From Octadecabacter antarcticus 307 (lineage in GTDB: Bacteria > Pseudomonadota > Alphaproteobacteria > Rhodobacterales > Rhodobacteraceae): a stretch of 64,000 bases of DNA. Positions 1 through 9,246 of the stretch are shown here, one piece after another (position 1 is the first letter of the stretch; every line of letters starts with the position of its first letter). Under the pieces are notes generated by a model that searched no databases, was not told the origin of the DNA, and was given only the letters and a program-made list of their open reading frames with translations. A program made the translations under genes and the position numbers. Location of the stretch: the NCBI RefSeq assembly GCF_000155675.2, contig NC_020911.1, positions 3,772,501 through 3,836,500 of the forward strand, read 5' to 3'.

Positions 1-576
1 TTTGCGCTTGGCAGCGTTGGGGCTGGAACGGGCGCTATGGCCGCGCGGCAAAAAGGCGGACTTGGGTCGGCGTCTGTCGTGTTGCCCGATGGCACGACAG
101 TCGCCGCACTTGTCGTGGTGAACGCCTTGGGCAGCGTCACGACCCACGGGGACCACCATTTTTGGGCCGCCCCGTTTGAAATGGACGCTGAATTTGGCGG
201 GCTCGGCCCTGATCCCACTGGCGGATACACAGCACCGGACCCCAGCCATAAAGAACGTGCGATGGGCCTGCATGCGTCCACCGGCGCCAATACCACAATC
301 GCCATCGTCGCGACCGACGCGACATTGACCAAAACGCAATGCCACCGCCTTGCGGTGAATGCACACGACGGTATGGCCCGCGCGATTGTGCCGTCCCACA
401 CACCGCTGGACGGTGATTTGGTGTTTGCCGTTTCGACGGGAACTGGCGCGCCGGTGGATCACGCAGCATACGCCCCAATTGGTGCGGCAGCTGCGACATG
501 CCTCAGCCGCGCGATTGCGCGTGCGATTTATGAAGCGACGCCAGCGCAGGGCGATCTTATTGCGACCTACCGCTAA
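1..576 (+). CDS. P1-family (DmpA/BapA-like) N-terminal nucleophile peptidase, C-terminal part
   Basis: The frame is open from the first base, so the true start lies upstream of the window; about 191 residues remain. The remnant opens with GSVGAGTGAMAARQKGG and runs through ALVVVNALGSV, a pattern typical of the P1 (S58) peptidase family of self-cleaving aminopeptidases and amide hydrolases. A later HFWAAPFE and FGGLGPDP segment and a C-terminal CLSRAIARAIYEATPAQGD also match what I know of alphaproteobacterial members. Substrate cannot be told. Its stop overlaps the stop of the convergent modC by three bases. Family assignment is fairly sure, specific activity is not. Confidence 0.7.
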   Translation, partial: FALGSVGAGTGAMAARQKGGLGSASVVLPDGTTVAALVVVNALGSVTTHGDHHFWAAPFEMDAEFGGLGPDPTGGYTAPDPSHKERAMGLHASTGANTTIAIVATDATLTKTQCHRLAVNAHDGMARAIVPSHTPLDGDLVFAVSTGTGAPVDHAAYAPIGAAAATCLSRAIARAIYEATPAQGDLIATYR

Positions 577-1610
577 CCGACGTCTGCCGGCGCAATCGCT
601 GTGGCCTTCAGGATCGCGAAAATCTGGTTGCCAACGGCCAAGCCCATTGCGTCACAGGACCGTTTTGTCACCCGCGCCAGCAGCCGCGCGTTGCCTGCAT
701 TCAGGGCCACTGCGACGCCAGGACCAGCGCCGCGTTCCAATGCCGCAATGGTCACGGGCAAGACATTCAAGGCACTGATATCTGTGGGTGCATTGCGTGA
801 TAGGATCACATCTTGTGCAGGAACCCGCACCCGCACGGTGCAGCCTGCACGCCCCACCGCCCCCGGCACCCAAAGCGCGCCAGCGCCCGTTTCAATCTTG
901 GTCAAACCGTCGCCAGCGTGGCCGACAACGCGGCCAGTCAAAACGGCACCCGCATCACGCACACCCAAAAATGGCACGGCTGCCGGATCGGCCAACACGT
1001 CCTCAACACGGCCCGCCAAAACCACGCGACCGTGGTTCAAAACGACGATCCGGCTGGCCAGTCGCGCGACTTCACCCATGTCGTGACTGACGTAAAGGAT
1101 CGGGATCGCCGTTTGGTCGCGCAGTGCCTCAAGGTACGGCAATACTTCGGCCTTTCGCGGCGCATCAAGTGCAGACAGTGGTTCATCCAGCAACAGAACT
1201 TCAGGCGCGGACATCAGCGCGCGACCAAGGGCGACACGCTGTTTTTCACCCCCTGAAAGCGAAGCTGGGTACCGATCCAGCAATGCGCCCAATCCCAACA
1301 CCGCAACAATCGCGACTTCGTCGTGGAGGCCGCCGTAGCGCAGGTTTTTCAGTACCGTCATATGCGGAAAAAGCCGCGCGTCTTGAAAGACATAGCCGAT
1401 ACCGCGTCTGTGCGGCGACAGCTTGGATAGGTCGCGACCATCCAACAAAATCTCGGCGCGCTTACAGGGCAGCAAGCCCGCAATGGCGCGGATCACGCTG
1501 GTTTTGCCCGACCCAGAGGGACCGAATATCGCGGTAACGCCAGCGGGCGCGTCGAATGCGGCAGCCAATGCGAAACCCTCAAATTCCATGGCGACGGACA
1601 CGCGCAACAT
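573..1610 (-). CDS. modC: Molybdate ABC transporter ATP-binding protein ModC
   Basis: A 345-residue ATPase that powers molybdate uptake. Walker A is GPSGSGKT near residue 35, the signature is LSGGEKQRVALGRAL, Walker B is VLLLDEPLSALD, and the switch His is in LYVSHDMGEV. The last 80 residues resemble the MOP molybdate-binding regulatory domain found in ModC but not in most ABC ATPases. The start at 1610 (MLRVSVAMEF) overlaps the modB stop as TGATG, which indicates translational coupling. The longer open frame running up to 1865 is only read-through over modB. A MEFEG start at 1589 is an alternative. Confidence 0.92.
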   Translation of the reverse strand: MLRVSVAMEFEGFALAAAFDAPAGVTAIFGPSGSGKTSVIRAIAGLLPCKRAEILLDGRDLSKLSPHRRGIGYVFQDARLFPHMTVLKNLRYGGLHDEVAIVAVLGLGALLDRYPASLSGGEKQRVALGRALMSAPEVLLLDEPLSALDAPRKAEVLPYLEALRDQTAIPILYVSHDMGEVARLASRIVVLNHGRVVLAGRVEDVLADPAAVPFLGVRDAGAVLTGRVVGHAGDGLTKIETGAGALWVPGAVGRAGCTVRVRVPAQDVILSRNAPTDISALNVLPVTIAALERGAGPGVAVALNAGNARLLARVTKRSCDAMGLAVGNQIFAILKATAIAPADVG

Positions 1611-2305
1611 CACCCAGCCCTCCGTCTGTTTACCCGCTGCGCAAGCAGTTCGGACATGACTAATGCAGCGGCGGCGATGGCGATTGACACAATGGCCAAC
1701 CGCAGGGCCAGCGGCTCCCCACCCGGCACTTCGAGCAGGGTGTCGATGGACAGCGCAAGCGTTTGCGTCTGCCCCGGAATGTTGGACACGAACGTCACCG
1801 TCGCGCCGAATTCGCCCATGCCTTTGGCGAACCCCAACACGGCACCAGCCAGAATTCCGGGCCATGCCAGCGGTAAGGTGATCGTGCGCAATATCCGAAA
1901 CCGCGACGCACCCAATGTGCCTGCCGCTTCTTCCAATCCTTGGTCAATCGCCTCAAGCGATAGGCGGATCGCGCGCACCATCAACGGGAACCCCATGACG
2001 GCGGCGGCAAGCGCGGCACCTGTCCAGCGGAACGCAAATATGATCCCGAACAACTGTTCAAAAAGTTCGCCCAGCGGCCCCGTGCGCCCAAAGCCGAGCA
2101 GCAGCAGATAGCCCGTCACGACAGGTGGCATAACCAGCGGTAAATGCACCAGAACGTTCAGCGTTTGGCGACCACAAAATGACCCCCGCGCCAAGGCATA
2201 GGCGACTGCAAACCCGAACGGCAGACTGAACAGCGTCGCCCAAAACGCGACCTTTAGGGACAGCCAAAGGACGGTCCATTCAGCTGGGCCAAGCCAGTCG
2301 CTCAT
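1610..2305 (-). CDS. modB: Molybdate ABC transporter permease ModB
   Basis: An inner-membrane permease of about 231 residues with five or six hydrophobic segments. The cytoplasmic EAA loop is visible as EEAAGTLGASRFRILRTITLPLAWPGILAG, the docking site for ModC. The start MSDWLGPAEW at 2305 overlaps the modA stop as ATGA; a longer start at 2335 would lie inside modA and is less likely. Middle gene of the modABC operon. Confidence 0.92.
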   Translation of the reverse strand: MSDWLGPAEWTVLWLSLKVAFWATLFSLPFGFAVAYALARGSFCGRQTLNVLVHLPLVMPPVVTGYLLLLGFGRTGPLGELFEQLFGIIFAFRWTGAALAAAVMGFPLMVRAIRLSLEAIDQGLEEAAGTLGASRFRILRTITLPLAWPGILAGAVLGFAKGMGEFGATVTFVSNIPGQTQTLALSIDTLLEVPGGEPLALRLAIVSIAIAAAALVMSELLAQRVNRRRAG

Positions 2306-3102
2306 TGCGCGACATCCAAGCGGGAAAACCCCCATCGCGCAAGCGTATCCTGCGCTTCAACTGTATGAAGATATGCCATAAAATCTGCGCCTTCCGGTGT
2401 CACCTGTGCACCGGAATAGATGATGTCAGGGTGCGTGTCAGGTGCAAAGGCGTAGACTTTTGTCAGGGCGGGTAGTGCCACCAGATCGCTGGCATACCCA
2501 ATGCCCAATGCAGCCTCACCGCGTTCAACAAACCGCAAGGCTGCGCGCACGTTGGCTGCTTGAACAACGCGCGCGGCAACACTGTCCCAGATGCCCAATG
2601 ACACCAACGCCGCCTTGCCGTAACGCCCCGCCGGAACCGCATCAACCTGCGCCATTGCGAGCACGCCGCCCCCCAAAGCTGCTTCAATATCTTGTGGGTC
2701 AGCAATCGGCGCATGATCGCGCCCAATCAGGACCAATTGATTGCCCACAAACGCTGCCATCTGCGAGACTGTGCCTTGCGCCACCAGCCAATCGGCCCAG
2801 TCCTGATCAGCCAGCAACACCACATCCGCCGGTGCTGCGCCCGCAACCTGACGTGCAATGGCAGACGTTGCGGCGAACACCAAAACCACGTCTGTTCCGG
2901 TTTGTGCCTTATAAAGCTGCGCCGCGTCGCCCAACGCATCACGCAGGCTCGACGCCGCAAATACGGTGATCGTGTCCGGCTGATTTTCAGCCTGCACCAC
3001 AAACGGGCACGCCATTAAAACAAAAATGCACGCCAGCAGATAGTGGCCCAAAAACCTTGCAAATCTTTGTAAATAGAGCATACTTTTGGTAGATAATTTC
3101 AT
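2302..3102 (-). CDS. modA: Molybdate-binding periplasmic protein ModA
   Basis: The substrate-binding protein of the molybdate transporter, about 266 residues. A signal peptide is clear: basic MKLSTKS start, hydrophobic HYLLACIFVLMACPFVVQA, then mature ENQPDTITVFAASSL. The motif FAASSLRDAL and the later VFAATSAIARQV hold the Ser and Thr positions that usually bind the oxyanion in ModA. I prefer the start at 3102; the open frame reaches 3153, which would nearly touch the divergent NUDIX gene. The short divergent gap must hold both promoters; I see no obvious ModE site. Confidence 0.9.
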   Translation of the reverse strand: MKLSTKSMLYLQRFARFLGHYLLACIFVLMACPFVVQAENQPDTITVFAASSLRDALGDAAQLYKAQTGTDVVLVFAATSAIARQVAGAAPADVVLLADQDWADWLVAQGTVSQMAAFVGNQLVLIGRDHAPIADPQDIEAALGGGVLAMAQVDAVPAGRYGKAALVSLGIWDSVAARVVQAANVRAALRFVERGEAALGIGYASDLVALPALTKVYAFAPDTHPDIIYSGAQVTPEGADFMAYLHTVEAQDTLARWGFSRLDVAQ

Positions 3103-3155
3103 ATTACAATTGTGCGCACCAACGCGCACGAAGAGCAACAGGCGGAACGGCAAAC

Positions 3156-3617
3156 ATGAACAGTTTGCAGCAGCAAGAAATTACATTGGGTGACGCGGCT
3201 AAAACCGAGCTGCGCACGCAATTTGCGGCCCTGTGCTATCGCATCAAGAACGACAAAGTGCAGTTTTGCCTTGTGACGGCGCGGCGTTCGGGTCGTTGGA
3301 TTGTGCCTAAGGGATGGCCGATGAACGGACAAACTCCGATGGATGCCGCAGCTACAGAAGCCTATGAAGAAGCAGGCGTGCGCGGCAAAATTGAGCCGCG
3401 TCCGATTGGTGTATTCAGCTATTACAAGGTTCGTTCGCAGGATGAATTGCCCTGCATCGCGGTGGTTTATCCGCTAAAGGTCAAAAAGGTTCTTCAGACA
3501 TGGCCAGAACGCAAAGAACGCGATCGCAAATGGCTATCGCGCAAAAAAGCCGCCGCACTGGTGGATGACGCGGAACTCAGCCAGATCATCTTGCGGTTTC
3601 AGCCCAACACTGCATGA
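3156..3617 (+). CDS. NUDIX hydrolase, diphosphoinositol-polyphosphate phosphohydrolase-like subgroup
   Basis: A 153-residue single-domain NUDIX protein. The Nudix helix is GWPMNGQTPMDAAATEAYEEAGV: glycine and the EExG core are present, but the first Glu of the box is Gln and the Arg of REuxEE is Thr. The FALVTARRSGRW and WIVPKGWP context resembles the small roseobacter NUDIX proteins that I associate with the DIPP-like subgroup. Substrate unknown. Divergent from modA with a gap of about 50 bases, so likely transcribed alone. Confidence 0.75.
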   Translation: MNSLQQQEITLGDAAKTELRTQFAALCYRIKNDKVQFCLVTARRSGRWIVPKGWPMNGQTPMDAAATEAYEEAGVRGKIEPRPIGVFSYYKVRSQDELPCIAVVYPLKVKKVLQTWPERKERDRKWLSRKKAAALVDDAELSQIILRFQPNTA

Positions 3618-3710
3618 TCTGCGCATCCTTGCCCTCACGCATGGCGCGCTCTACTTCTTTGACTCTCTATGCTTCGAACTCCTGACCAATTCTTGCAACG
3701 CGAGGACCCC

Positions 3711-4127
3711 TTGATCCGCTACACGCTCAGCTGTGAAAAAGACCACCAGTTTGAAAGCTGGTTCCAGTCGTCGGACGCCTTTGATGCTTTGGCACGTGGT
3801 GGTCTTTTGGCCTGCGCGGTCTGTGGGTCGGTGATTGTGACGCGGGCGATGATGGCGCCGTCCGTTCCTGCCAAAGGCCGTGCAAATGATCTAAAAACGC
3901 CGGCGTCAGATGCCGAAAAAGCACTGACAAAGATGCGCAAAGACGTAGAAAAAAACAGTGAATACGTCGGTCCCAGTTTCGCCGAGCAAGCCCGCAAAAT
4001 GCATGATGGTGATGCGCCAGAACGTGCGATCTGGGGTGAAGCAAATTTCACCGAGGCAAAAAAGCTGATTGAAGACGGTATACCCGTCGCCCCCTTGCCG
4101 TTCATGCCCAAACGTAAGACGAATTAA
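3711..4127 (+). CDS. DUF1178 family protein
   Basis: About 138 residues of unknown function. I chose the TTG start at 3711 (translated IRYTLSCEKDHQFESWFQSS) because it has a GCGAGGAC ribosome-binding site just upstream and matches the usual N-terminus of this family; an ATG at 3669 would add 14 residues. Two Cys-containing stretches, LSCEKDH and ACAVCGS, suggest a single metal-binding knuckle. The C-terminus IEDGIPVAPLPF is characteristic of DUF1178. No function is inferred. Confidence 0.75.
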   Translation: MIRYTLSCEKDHQFESWFQSSDAFDALARGGLLACAVCGSVIVTRAMMAPSVPAKGRANDLKTPASDAEKALTKMRKDVEKNSEYVGPSFAEQARKMHDGDAPERAIWGEANFTEAKKLIEDGIPVAPLPFMPKRKTN

Positions 4128-4181
4128 GCCTCTTCCAATTGGGCCACGTTAAATTTGACCTGTCAAATTAGGCCCCTCTCA

Positions 4182-4724
4182 CTAGGCTCCTTCAAACGCG
4201 CAAAGCGCATGAACGTCCATGCCAAGACTTTCGAGTTTGGCGCGCCCACCCAGTTCCGGCAGGTCGATGACAAAGGCGCAGCCCACGACGTCGCCCCCAA
4301 GCCTTTCAAGAAGTTTAATCCCCGCTGCCGCCGTCCCACCCGTGGCAAGCAAATCATCAACAACCAGAACCTTGACCCCTGCTTCAATCGCGTCGTCGTG
4401 GATCTCCATCACAGCCTCGCCGTATTCAAGCGTATACGCCTGTTCAATCGTGGCACCGGGCAATTTGCCCTTTTTGCGGATAGGCACGAAGCCCTTGCCC
4501 AACTGGTGCGCAATCGCCCCACCAAGAATAAATCCGCGCGCCTCAAGACCGACCACAACGTCGATGTCTTCACCTGTATATGGATGCAATAGTTGGTCCA
4601 CCGCCATGCGAAACCCACGTGGATTGGCGAACAAGGTCGTCACATCGCGAAACATAATTCCTTCGTGGGGGAAATCAGGAATGGTGCGGATATAGTCGCG
4701 AACGGTTTTGGCGGGGGTTTTCAT
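4182..4724 (-). CDS. apt: Adenine phosphoribosyltransferase
   Basis: A 180-residue type I phosphoribosyltransferase that makes AMP from adenine and PRPP. The PRPP loop is [17 protein letters not shown], the hood region starts with [17 protein letters not shown], and [11 protein letters not shown] and [11 protein letters not shown] are standard Apt segments. Full family length. It lies downstream of mtnP and a dead DUF2927 gene on the same strand; MtnP releases adenine, so the pair fits one methylthioadenosine-salvage unit. Confidence 0.95.
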   Translation of the reverse strand: MKTPAKTVRDYIRTIPDFPHEGIMFRDVTTLFANPRGFRMAVDQLLHPYTGEDIDVVVGLEARGFILGGAIAHQLGKGFVPIRKKGKLPGATIEQAYTLEYGEAVMEIHDDAIEAGVKVLVVDDLLATGGTAAAGIKLLERLGGDVVGCAFVIDLPELGGRAKLESLGMDVHALCAFEGA

Positions 4725-4744
4725 AGTGGCTCCTTGGGTAACAG

Positions 4745-5398
4745 TTAGGGCTCACGATATTGAAATCGCAATGCTGCGCTGTCTTGCACGCCCAATTTGG
4801 CGACGGTGTTGCTGTCTTCGGAAAACACGGATCGTGTTTCGTAGTACGGATTGCGAATATCTGTCATCAGACCCATCGCCTGTGTCAGTTCTTCAAGCAT
4901 GATCGGCCCCGCTTGATCAACTGGAATATCGGCCGCAAACACAATCGCCGCATCGATCAGCGTCAGGTCCCCGCCTCAGAACACCTGCACTTGTGCGGCC
5001 CCGATCGGAACACCGTCCATCTCTGGATAGTCCGTGCCACGAATGGCATCACCCGCACGGATTGGCTGAAGGTACAGCAAAATATTTGCGGGTTGTGATT
5101 TCGACACACGGCGCAGGTTTAACCCCGGTGCGGCGGCGTTGATCTAGGTGATTGAGGTATCCAATGCTCGCGTCATTTCCTTTGCCAAATCAACAGGGTA
5201 AGTCTGCGGTATTGGCGCGAACGTCACTGTCACAAACGGCATATCCCACCGAATGATCGGTTCATTGCACCCTTGCCCGGGCATCGCAGAACATGACACT
5301 AAACTGTAAAATTTCCCGTTCGTCAGCGGGCCGTCGGTGACAATATATTCCTGCGCCGCAAGCGGCGTTGCCAGCAAGAAAGCCCCTAGAAACCGCAT
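4745..5398 (-). pseudogene. DUF2927-family secreted protein, broken by two nonsense codons
   Basis: One continuous reading frame of 218 codons with two internal stops: TAG at 5144-5146, where Gln is expected before INAAAPG, and TGA at 4976-4978, where Trp is expected before GGDLTLIDA. There is no frameshift. The product would start with a signal peptide (MRFLGAFLLATPLAAQ), then the segments CNEPIIRW, IRGTDYPEMDGVPIGAA, MLEELTQAMGL and NPYYETRSVFSEDSN, which match the DUF2927 proteins of roseobacters. Both stops can arise by one transition each. The start overlaps the mtnP stop (TGATG). Sequencing error at both sites is unlikely but not excluded. Confidence 0.8.
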
Positions 5399-6267
5399 CA
5401 CAGCACCCGCCCCGCGACTGCGTCAAGTTTGGCCAACAGGTCGGGATCACGCGCATCCGGTGCTGTCATGATCGCAAAATCCAATGCGCGATCGCATCCG
5501 CAAGGGCAGACATCACGCGCTTTGCCCAGCCGCACAGCAATATCCGCGACCATAGTTTTCGCCGCCGTCGAATTGGCGCCCAAGGTCGCAATGATGTCGG
5601 AAATGTCGACGCTGCCATGGTCAGGGTGCCAACTGTCATAATCCGTGATCATTGCGACGCTTGCGTAACAAAGTTCCGCCTCACGCGCCAACTTTGCCTC
5701 TGGCATATTGGTCATGCCGATAACGTCGCAATGCCAAACCTCACGGTACAATTTGCTTTCCGCTAACGATGAAAACTGCGGGCCCTCCATTGCCAAATAT
5801 GTGCCACCACGGTGAATGTTGACGCCGACCGCGTGCCCCGCCAGCTCAACGGCATCGCCCAAACGGGCACAAACAGGGTGTGCAACACTGACATGGGCCA
5901 CGCAACCAGTGCCAAAAAACGACTTCTCCCGCGCGAACGTGCGGTCGATAAAATCACTGACGATCACGAAATCCCCCGGTGCCATGTCGGTCCGAAACGA
6001 CCCGCAGGCCGACACCGAAATCACGTCCGTGCAGCCAAGCCGTTTCAGTGCGTCAATATTGGCGCGGTAGGGAACAGTACTTGGCGAATGCACATGCCCG
6101 CGCCCGTGTCTTGGCAGGAACGCGACATCAACACCGCCCAATTCACCTGTCAGGATCACATCGGATGGCACACCCCACGGGCTGTTGATGTTGACCCACT
6201 TTGGGTTTTCCAACCCATCGATGTCGTACAGACCAGACCCGCCGATGATGCCGATTTTTGTTTGCAT
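5398..6267 (-). CDS. mtnP: S-methyl-5'-thioadenosine phosphorylase
   Basis: About 289 residues. Phosphorolysis of methylthioadenosine to adenine and methylthioribose 1-phosphate. The N-terminus MQTKIGIIGGSGLYDIDG carries the GGSGLY phosphate loop; FLPRHGRGH, SVSACGSF, MEGPQFSSLAESKLYR and IGMTNMPEAKLAREAEL are the standard MtnP substrate segments. The start at 6267 fits the family N-terminus better than the longer frame to 6285. It heads a unit with the dead DUF2927 gene and apt. Confidence 0.95.
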   Translation of the reverse strand: MQTKIGIIGGSGLYDIDGLENPKWVNINSPWGVPSDVILTGELGGVDVAFLPRHGRGHVHSPSTVPYRANIDALKRLGCTDVISVSACGSFRTDMAPGDFVIVSDFIDRTFAREKSFFGTGCVAHVSVAHPVCARLGDAVELAGHAVGVNIHRGGTYLAMEGPQFSSLAESKLYREVWHCDVIGMTNMPEAKLAREAELCYASVAMITDYDSWHPDHGSVDISDIIATLGANSTAAKTMVADIAVRLGKARDVCPCGCDRALDFAIMTAPDARDPDLLAKLDAVAGRVL

Positions 6268-6421
6268 TCCAAAATCCCTTCTCACAACATTACAACTCTG
6301 CCTTGGGTTGCGCCGCTTGTGAAGGCCACAAATGCGCCCTTGCGCCGCTGCGCAGGGGTGACTTTACGCAAGGCTTGGGCTAAACGGCGCGCAATCACAC
6401 TTAAACCAGTCAGGTGACCCC

Positions 6422-8050
6422 TTGCGCCAATCTATTTTTGCGAACTTTGTAGACCGCCTCGAAGAGGCTGATCTAAAGCCATCAGGCAGAAACCTGACCC
6501 CCACCCGTCTGCGGATTGAAATCCTGTCGGGCCTGACGGTGGCGCTTGCGCTGGTGCCAGAAGCGGTGGCATTTGCCTTTGTTGCGGGCGTTGATCCGCT
6601 GGTCGGTCTATACGCGGCGTTCATCGTCGGTCTAATCACGGCGCTGATCGGCGGACGCCCCGGTATGATATCAGGTGCGACGGGTGCGTTGGCGGTTGTG
6701 ATGGTGGCCTTGGTCGCCGATCACGGCGTTGAATACCTATTCGCAACCGTTGTTTTGATGGGGATTATTCAGCTTTTCGTTGGTTTCATGCACTGGGGCA
6801 AATTTATCCGTCTTGTGCCGCATCCGGTGATGCTGGGGTTTGTGAACGGCCTTGCGATCGTTATTTTCTTGGCACAGATGGGCCAGTTTCAGGTGCCCGG
6901 AACCGCCGGAGCGGGCGGCGGGCATGGCATAGCCTCTGGTGATTGGCTGACCGGCACACCGCTGTATCTTATGTTGGCGCTTACGGTACTGACGATGGCG
7001 ATCATTTGGATTTGGCCCAAAATTACAGCGCTGGTTCCAGCACCGCTTGCGGGCATCGGTATCATCGCGATCATCGTGATCGTGTTGCAGCTGGATACCC
7101 CCGTCGTTGGCGATCTGGCGAGCATTCGCGGCGGCCTTCCGCCCTTCCACATCCCGTCCGTCCCTTTCACGCCTGAAACGTTTTATATTATCCTGCCCTA
7201 CTCGCTTATTCTCGCGGCGATTGGCCTGATTGAAAGCCTGCTAACCCTGAACTTGGTCGGTGAAATCACCAACAAACGCGGTGGTGCCAGCCAAGAATGT
7301 ATCGCCCAAGGCGTCGCCAACACGGTTACGGGATTTTTTGGTGGCATGGGTGGTTGTGCGATGATCGGTCAGTCGATGATCAACGTGAAATCCGGTGGTC
7401 GTACCCGCATTGCTGGCACGGCAGCTGCGTTGTTCCTGCTGGCGTTCATCCTGTTTGCGTCCGGTTTGATCGAAGCAATTCCACTGGCGGCCTTGGTCGG
7501 TGTGATGTTCATGGTCGTGATCGGCACGTTCGCGTGGAACTCGTTCAAGATCATGACAAAGGTGCCGCGCATGGACGCGTTTGTCATCGTCCTCGTGACG
7601 GTTGTGACCGTGATGACGGACCTTGCCACTGCAGTAGTTGTCGGCGTTATCGTCTCAGCACTTGCCTATGCTTGGTCGAACGCGAAACGCATCTATGCAA
7701 GCACTGAAGTTACCGCAGACGGTGCCAAGGTCTACAAAATCAACGGGCCACTGTTCTTTGGATCCGCTGACGGATTTGTTGAGCTGTTCCAGGTCGATGA
7801 CGATCCAAAGTCCGTTATCATCGATTTTGCGGAGTCCCGCGTGGCAGATCAATCTGCCCTGCAAGCGATCGAGAACGTCGCCGCAAAATACGAAGACGTT
7901 GGTAAGTCGATCCAATTGCGCCACCTGACCCACGATTGTCATCAATTGTTGTCCAAGGCGGGCCACCTGATTGTGGACAGTGACGACGACCCCGACTACG
8001 AGATCGCGGTGGATTATTCGGTTAAGACCGGGATTATTGGCGGGCATTAG
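6422..8050 (+). CDS. SulP/SLC26-family anion transporter with STAS domain
   Basis: A 542-residue inner-membrane carrier, probably for sulfate or bicarbonate. The N-terminal half has the SulP pattern RIEILSGLTVALALVPEAVAFAF and GLYAAFIVGL, then about ten more hydrophobic segments; GGMGGCAMIGQSMINVKSGG is the conserved transport-domain loop. A cytoplasmic STAS domain fills the last 110 residues (VIIDFAESRVADQSALQAIENVA). The proposed start is TTG at 6422; the next Met is internal, so the start is not certain. Divergent from mtnP with a gap of about 150 bases. Confidence 0.88.
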   Translation: MRQSIFANFVDRLEEADLKPSGRNLTPTRLRIEILSGLTVALALVPEAVAFAFVAGVDPLVGLYAAFIVGLITALIGGRPGMISGATGALAVVMVALVADHGVEYLFATVVLMGIIQLFVGFMHWGKFIRLVPHPVMLGFVNGLAIVIFLAQMGQFQVPGTAGAGGGHGIASGDWLTGTPLYLMLALTVLTMAIIWIWPKITALVPAPLAGIGIIAIIVIVLQLDTPVVGDLASIRGGLPPFHIPSVPFTPETFYIILPYSLILAAIGLIESLLTLNLVGEITNKRGGASQECIAQGVANTVTGFFGGMGGCAMIGQSMINVKSGGRTRIAGTAAALFLLAFILFASGLIEAIPLAALVGVMFMVVIGTFAWNSFKIMTKVPRMDAFVIVLVTVVTVMTDLATAVVVGVIVSALAYAWSNAKRIYASTEVTADGAKVYKINGPLFFGSADGFVELFQVDDDPKSVIIDFAESRVADQSALQAIENVAAKYEDVGKSIQLRHLTHDCHQLLSKAGHLIVDSDDDPDYEIAVDYSVKTGIIGGH

Positions 8051-8059
8051 GCCCCGCCG

Positions 8060-8662
8060 CTAGTCCGGTCGATCGAGACTGAACACGTCACGCACAACCG
8101 AATAGTCCTTATATCCGCCGCGCGCGAGCGGTTGGAACTTTGTGACGTCAAACATCCCATCGACCATGCAGTCGTCGCGCAGATGGATACCTGTGACTTC
8201 TCCGAAAACCACGAAATTCGCGGCCCCCTCAATCTTGACGATTTGCGTCATCCGACATTCCAAAACCGCAGGCGCACCAGCAACGTGGGCGCAATCGATC
8301 GAACGGCAGGCGGCCTTTTCGATCCCTGCATCGACAAATTCATCAACGTCGCGTGACCACGCACCCGACGATCTGTTCATTGCATCGCGCATTGCATATT
8401 CCACTATATTAACAGCAAAAACCCCTGTCTCACGGATATTGGCGACGCTGTCCTTGGTATCGCCACGGTCGTCCTTCGCAGACGTAGACGCAAACATCAC
8501 CTGCGGCGGGACATAGGCGACCGCATTAAAAAACGAATATGGCGCGAGGTTGTCAGATCCATCCGCGCCACGGCTGGAAATCCACCCGATCGGGCGTGGC
8601 GTCACCACGGCATTGAACGGATTATGCGGCAATCCGTGGCCGTCTTCGGGTTCGTAAAAAAT
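8060..8662 (-). CDS. Flavin reductase-like (FMN-binding split barrel) protein, probable ATT start
   Basis: About 200 residues of the flavin reductase/FMN-binding family: GHGLPHNPFNAVVTPRPIGWISSRG, NLAPYSFFNAVAYVPPQVMF and a final DVTKFQPLARGGYKDYSVV. The conserved N-terminus (FYEPEDGHGL) has no ATG, GTG or TTG at the expected place. Instead an ATT codon at 8662 stands eight bases after GAGGAG, a near perfect ribosome-binding site. An in-frame GTG at 8683 is the alternative. The open frame extends far upstream over the divergent GNAT gene, but that part does not look like protein of this family. Confidence 0.75.
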   Translation of the reverse strand: MFYEPEDGHGLPHNPFNAVVTPRPIGWISSRGADGSDNLAPYSFFNAVAYVPPQVMFASTSAKDDRGDTKDSVANIRETGVFAVNIVEYAMRDAMNRSSGAWSRDVDEFVDAGIEKAACRSIDCAHVAGAPAVLECRMTQIVKIEGAANFVVFGEVTGIHLRDDCMVDGMFDVTKFQPLARGGYKDYSVVRDVFSLDRPD

Positions 8663-8741
8663 CGTATCAACTCCTCGTAACACCTCATGCGCGCCAATAT
8701 CTTGTTTGCATTGAAAGCGAAACAAAGGTTCACCTAGGCAA

Positions 8742-9215
8742 ATGGAATTGTGCGACGAAACAACAGACGATTGGTGGGGCGTGGAAACCCTATACGACCT
8801 GACCTTTGCGCCGGGCCGTAAGGCGCTGTCATCGTATCGTTTGCGCGACGATGTCCCGCCTGTAGCGGCTTTTTGTCGTGTGGTTCGATCAGACGATGGC
8901 GTCATCGGCGGCGCGATCCGCTGCTGGCCGATCCGCATCGAACAACATGATGCGCTGCTGCTCGGTCCTGTCGCAATCCACCCGACTCGCCAAGGCGAAG
9001 GTTTGGGCGGGCTGATGATCCGCGATGTGCTGGAACGCGCAGCACCTGCGGGCTGGCCGCGCGTGCTCCTTATTGGGGACGTCCCCTATTACGCGCGCTT
9101 CGGGTTCAAATCCCTTAACGGTGTCGTTATGCCGCCACCCACCAACCCCGCCCGCATCCTTGGTCATGGCGCATGGGCGGGCATTCGCGGCCGCGTGCGC
9201 AAGCGTTTGGATTGA
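8742..9215 (+). CDS. GNAT-family N-acetyltransferase (YhbS-like)
   Basis: A 157-residue acetyltransferase. The acetyl-CoA pyrophosphate loop is HPTRQGEGLGGLMI, followed by VLLIGDVPYYARFGF, a hallmark of the YhbS subgroup. Substrate unknown. Transcribed away from the flavin reductase-like gene. Confidence 0.82.
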   Translation: MELCDETTDDWWGVETLYDLTFAPGRKALSSYRLRDDVPPVAAFCRVVRSDDGVIGGAIRCWPIRIEQHDALLLGPVAIHPTRQGEGLGGLMIRDVLERAAPAGWPRVLLIGDVPYYARFGFKSLNGVVMPPPTNPARILGHGAWAGIRGRVRKRLD

Positions 9216-9246
9216 AATAACCCGTCACAAGGTCCATCTATAGCGG

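Noticed and set aside
573..1865. 430-residue open frame including modC
   Set aside because: The first 85 residues overlap modB in another frame and do not look like protein; modC starts at 1610.
4165..4185. GAGAGGGG string next to the apt stop
   Set aside because: No CAYTGCCCGGCAG end or stem is present; a chance match outside the island.
8663..8938. N-terminal extension of the flavin reductase-like gene
   Set aside because: It overlaps the divergent GNAT gene and has no family resemblance.
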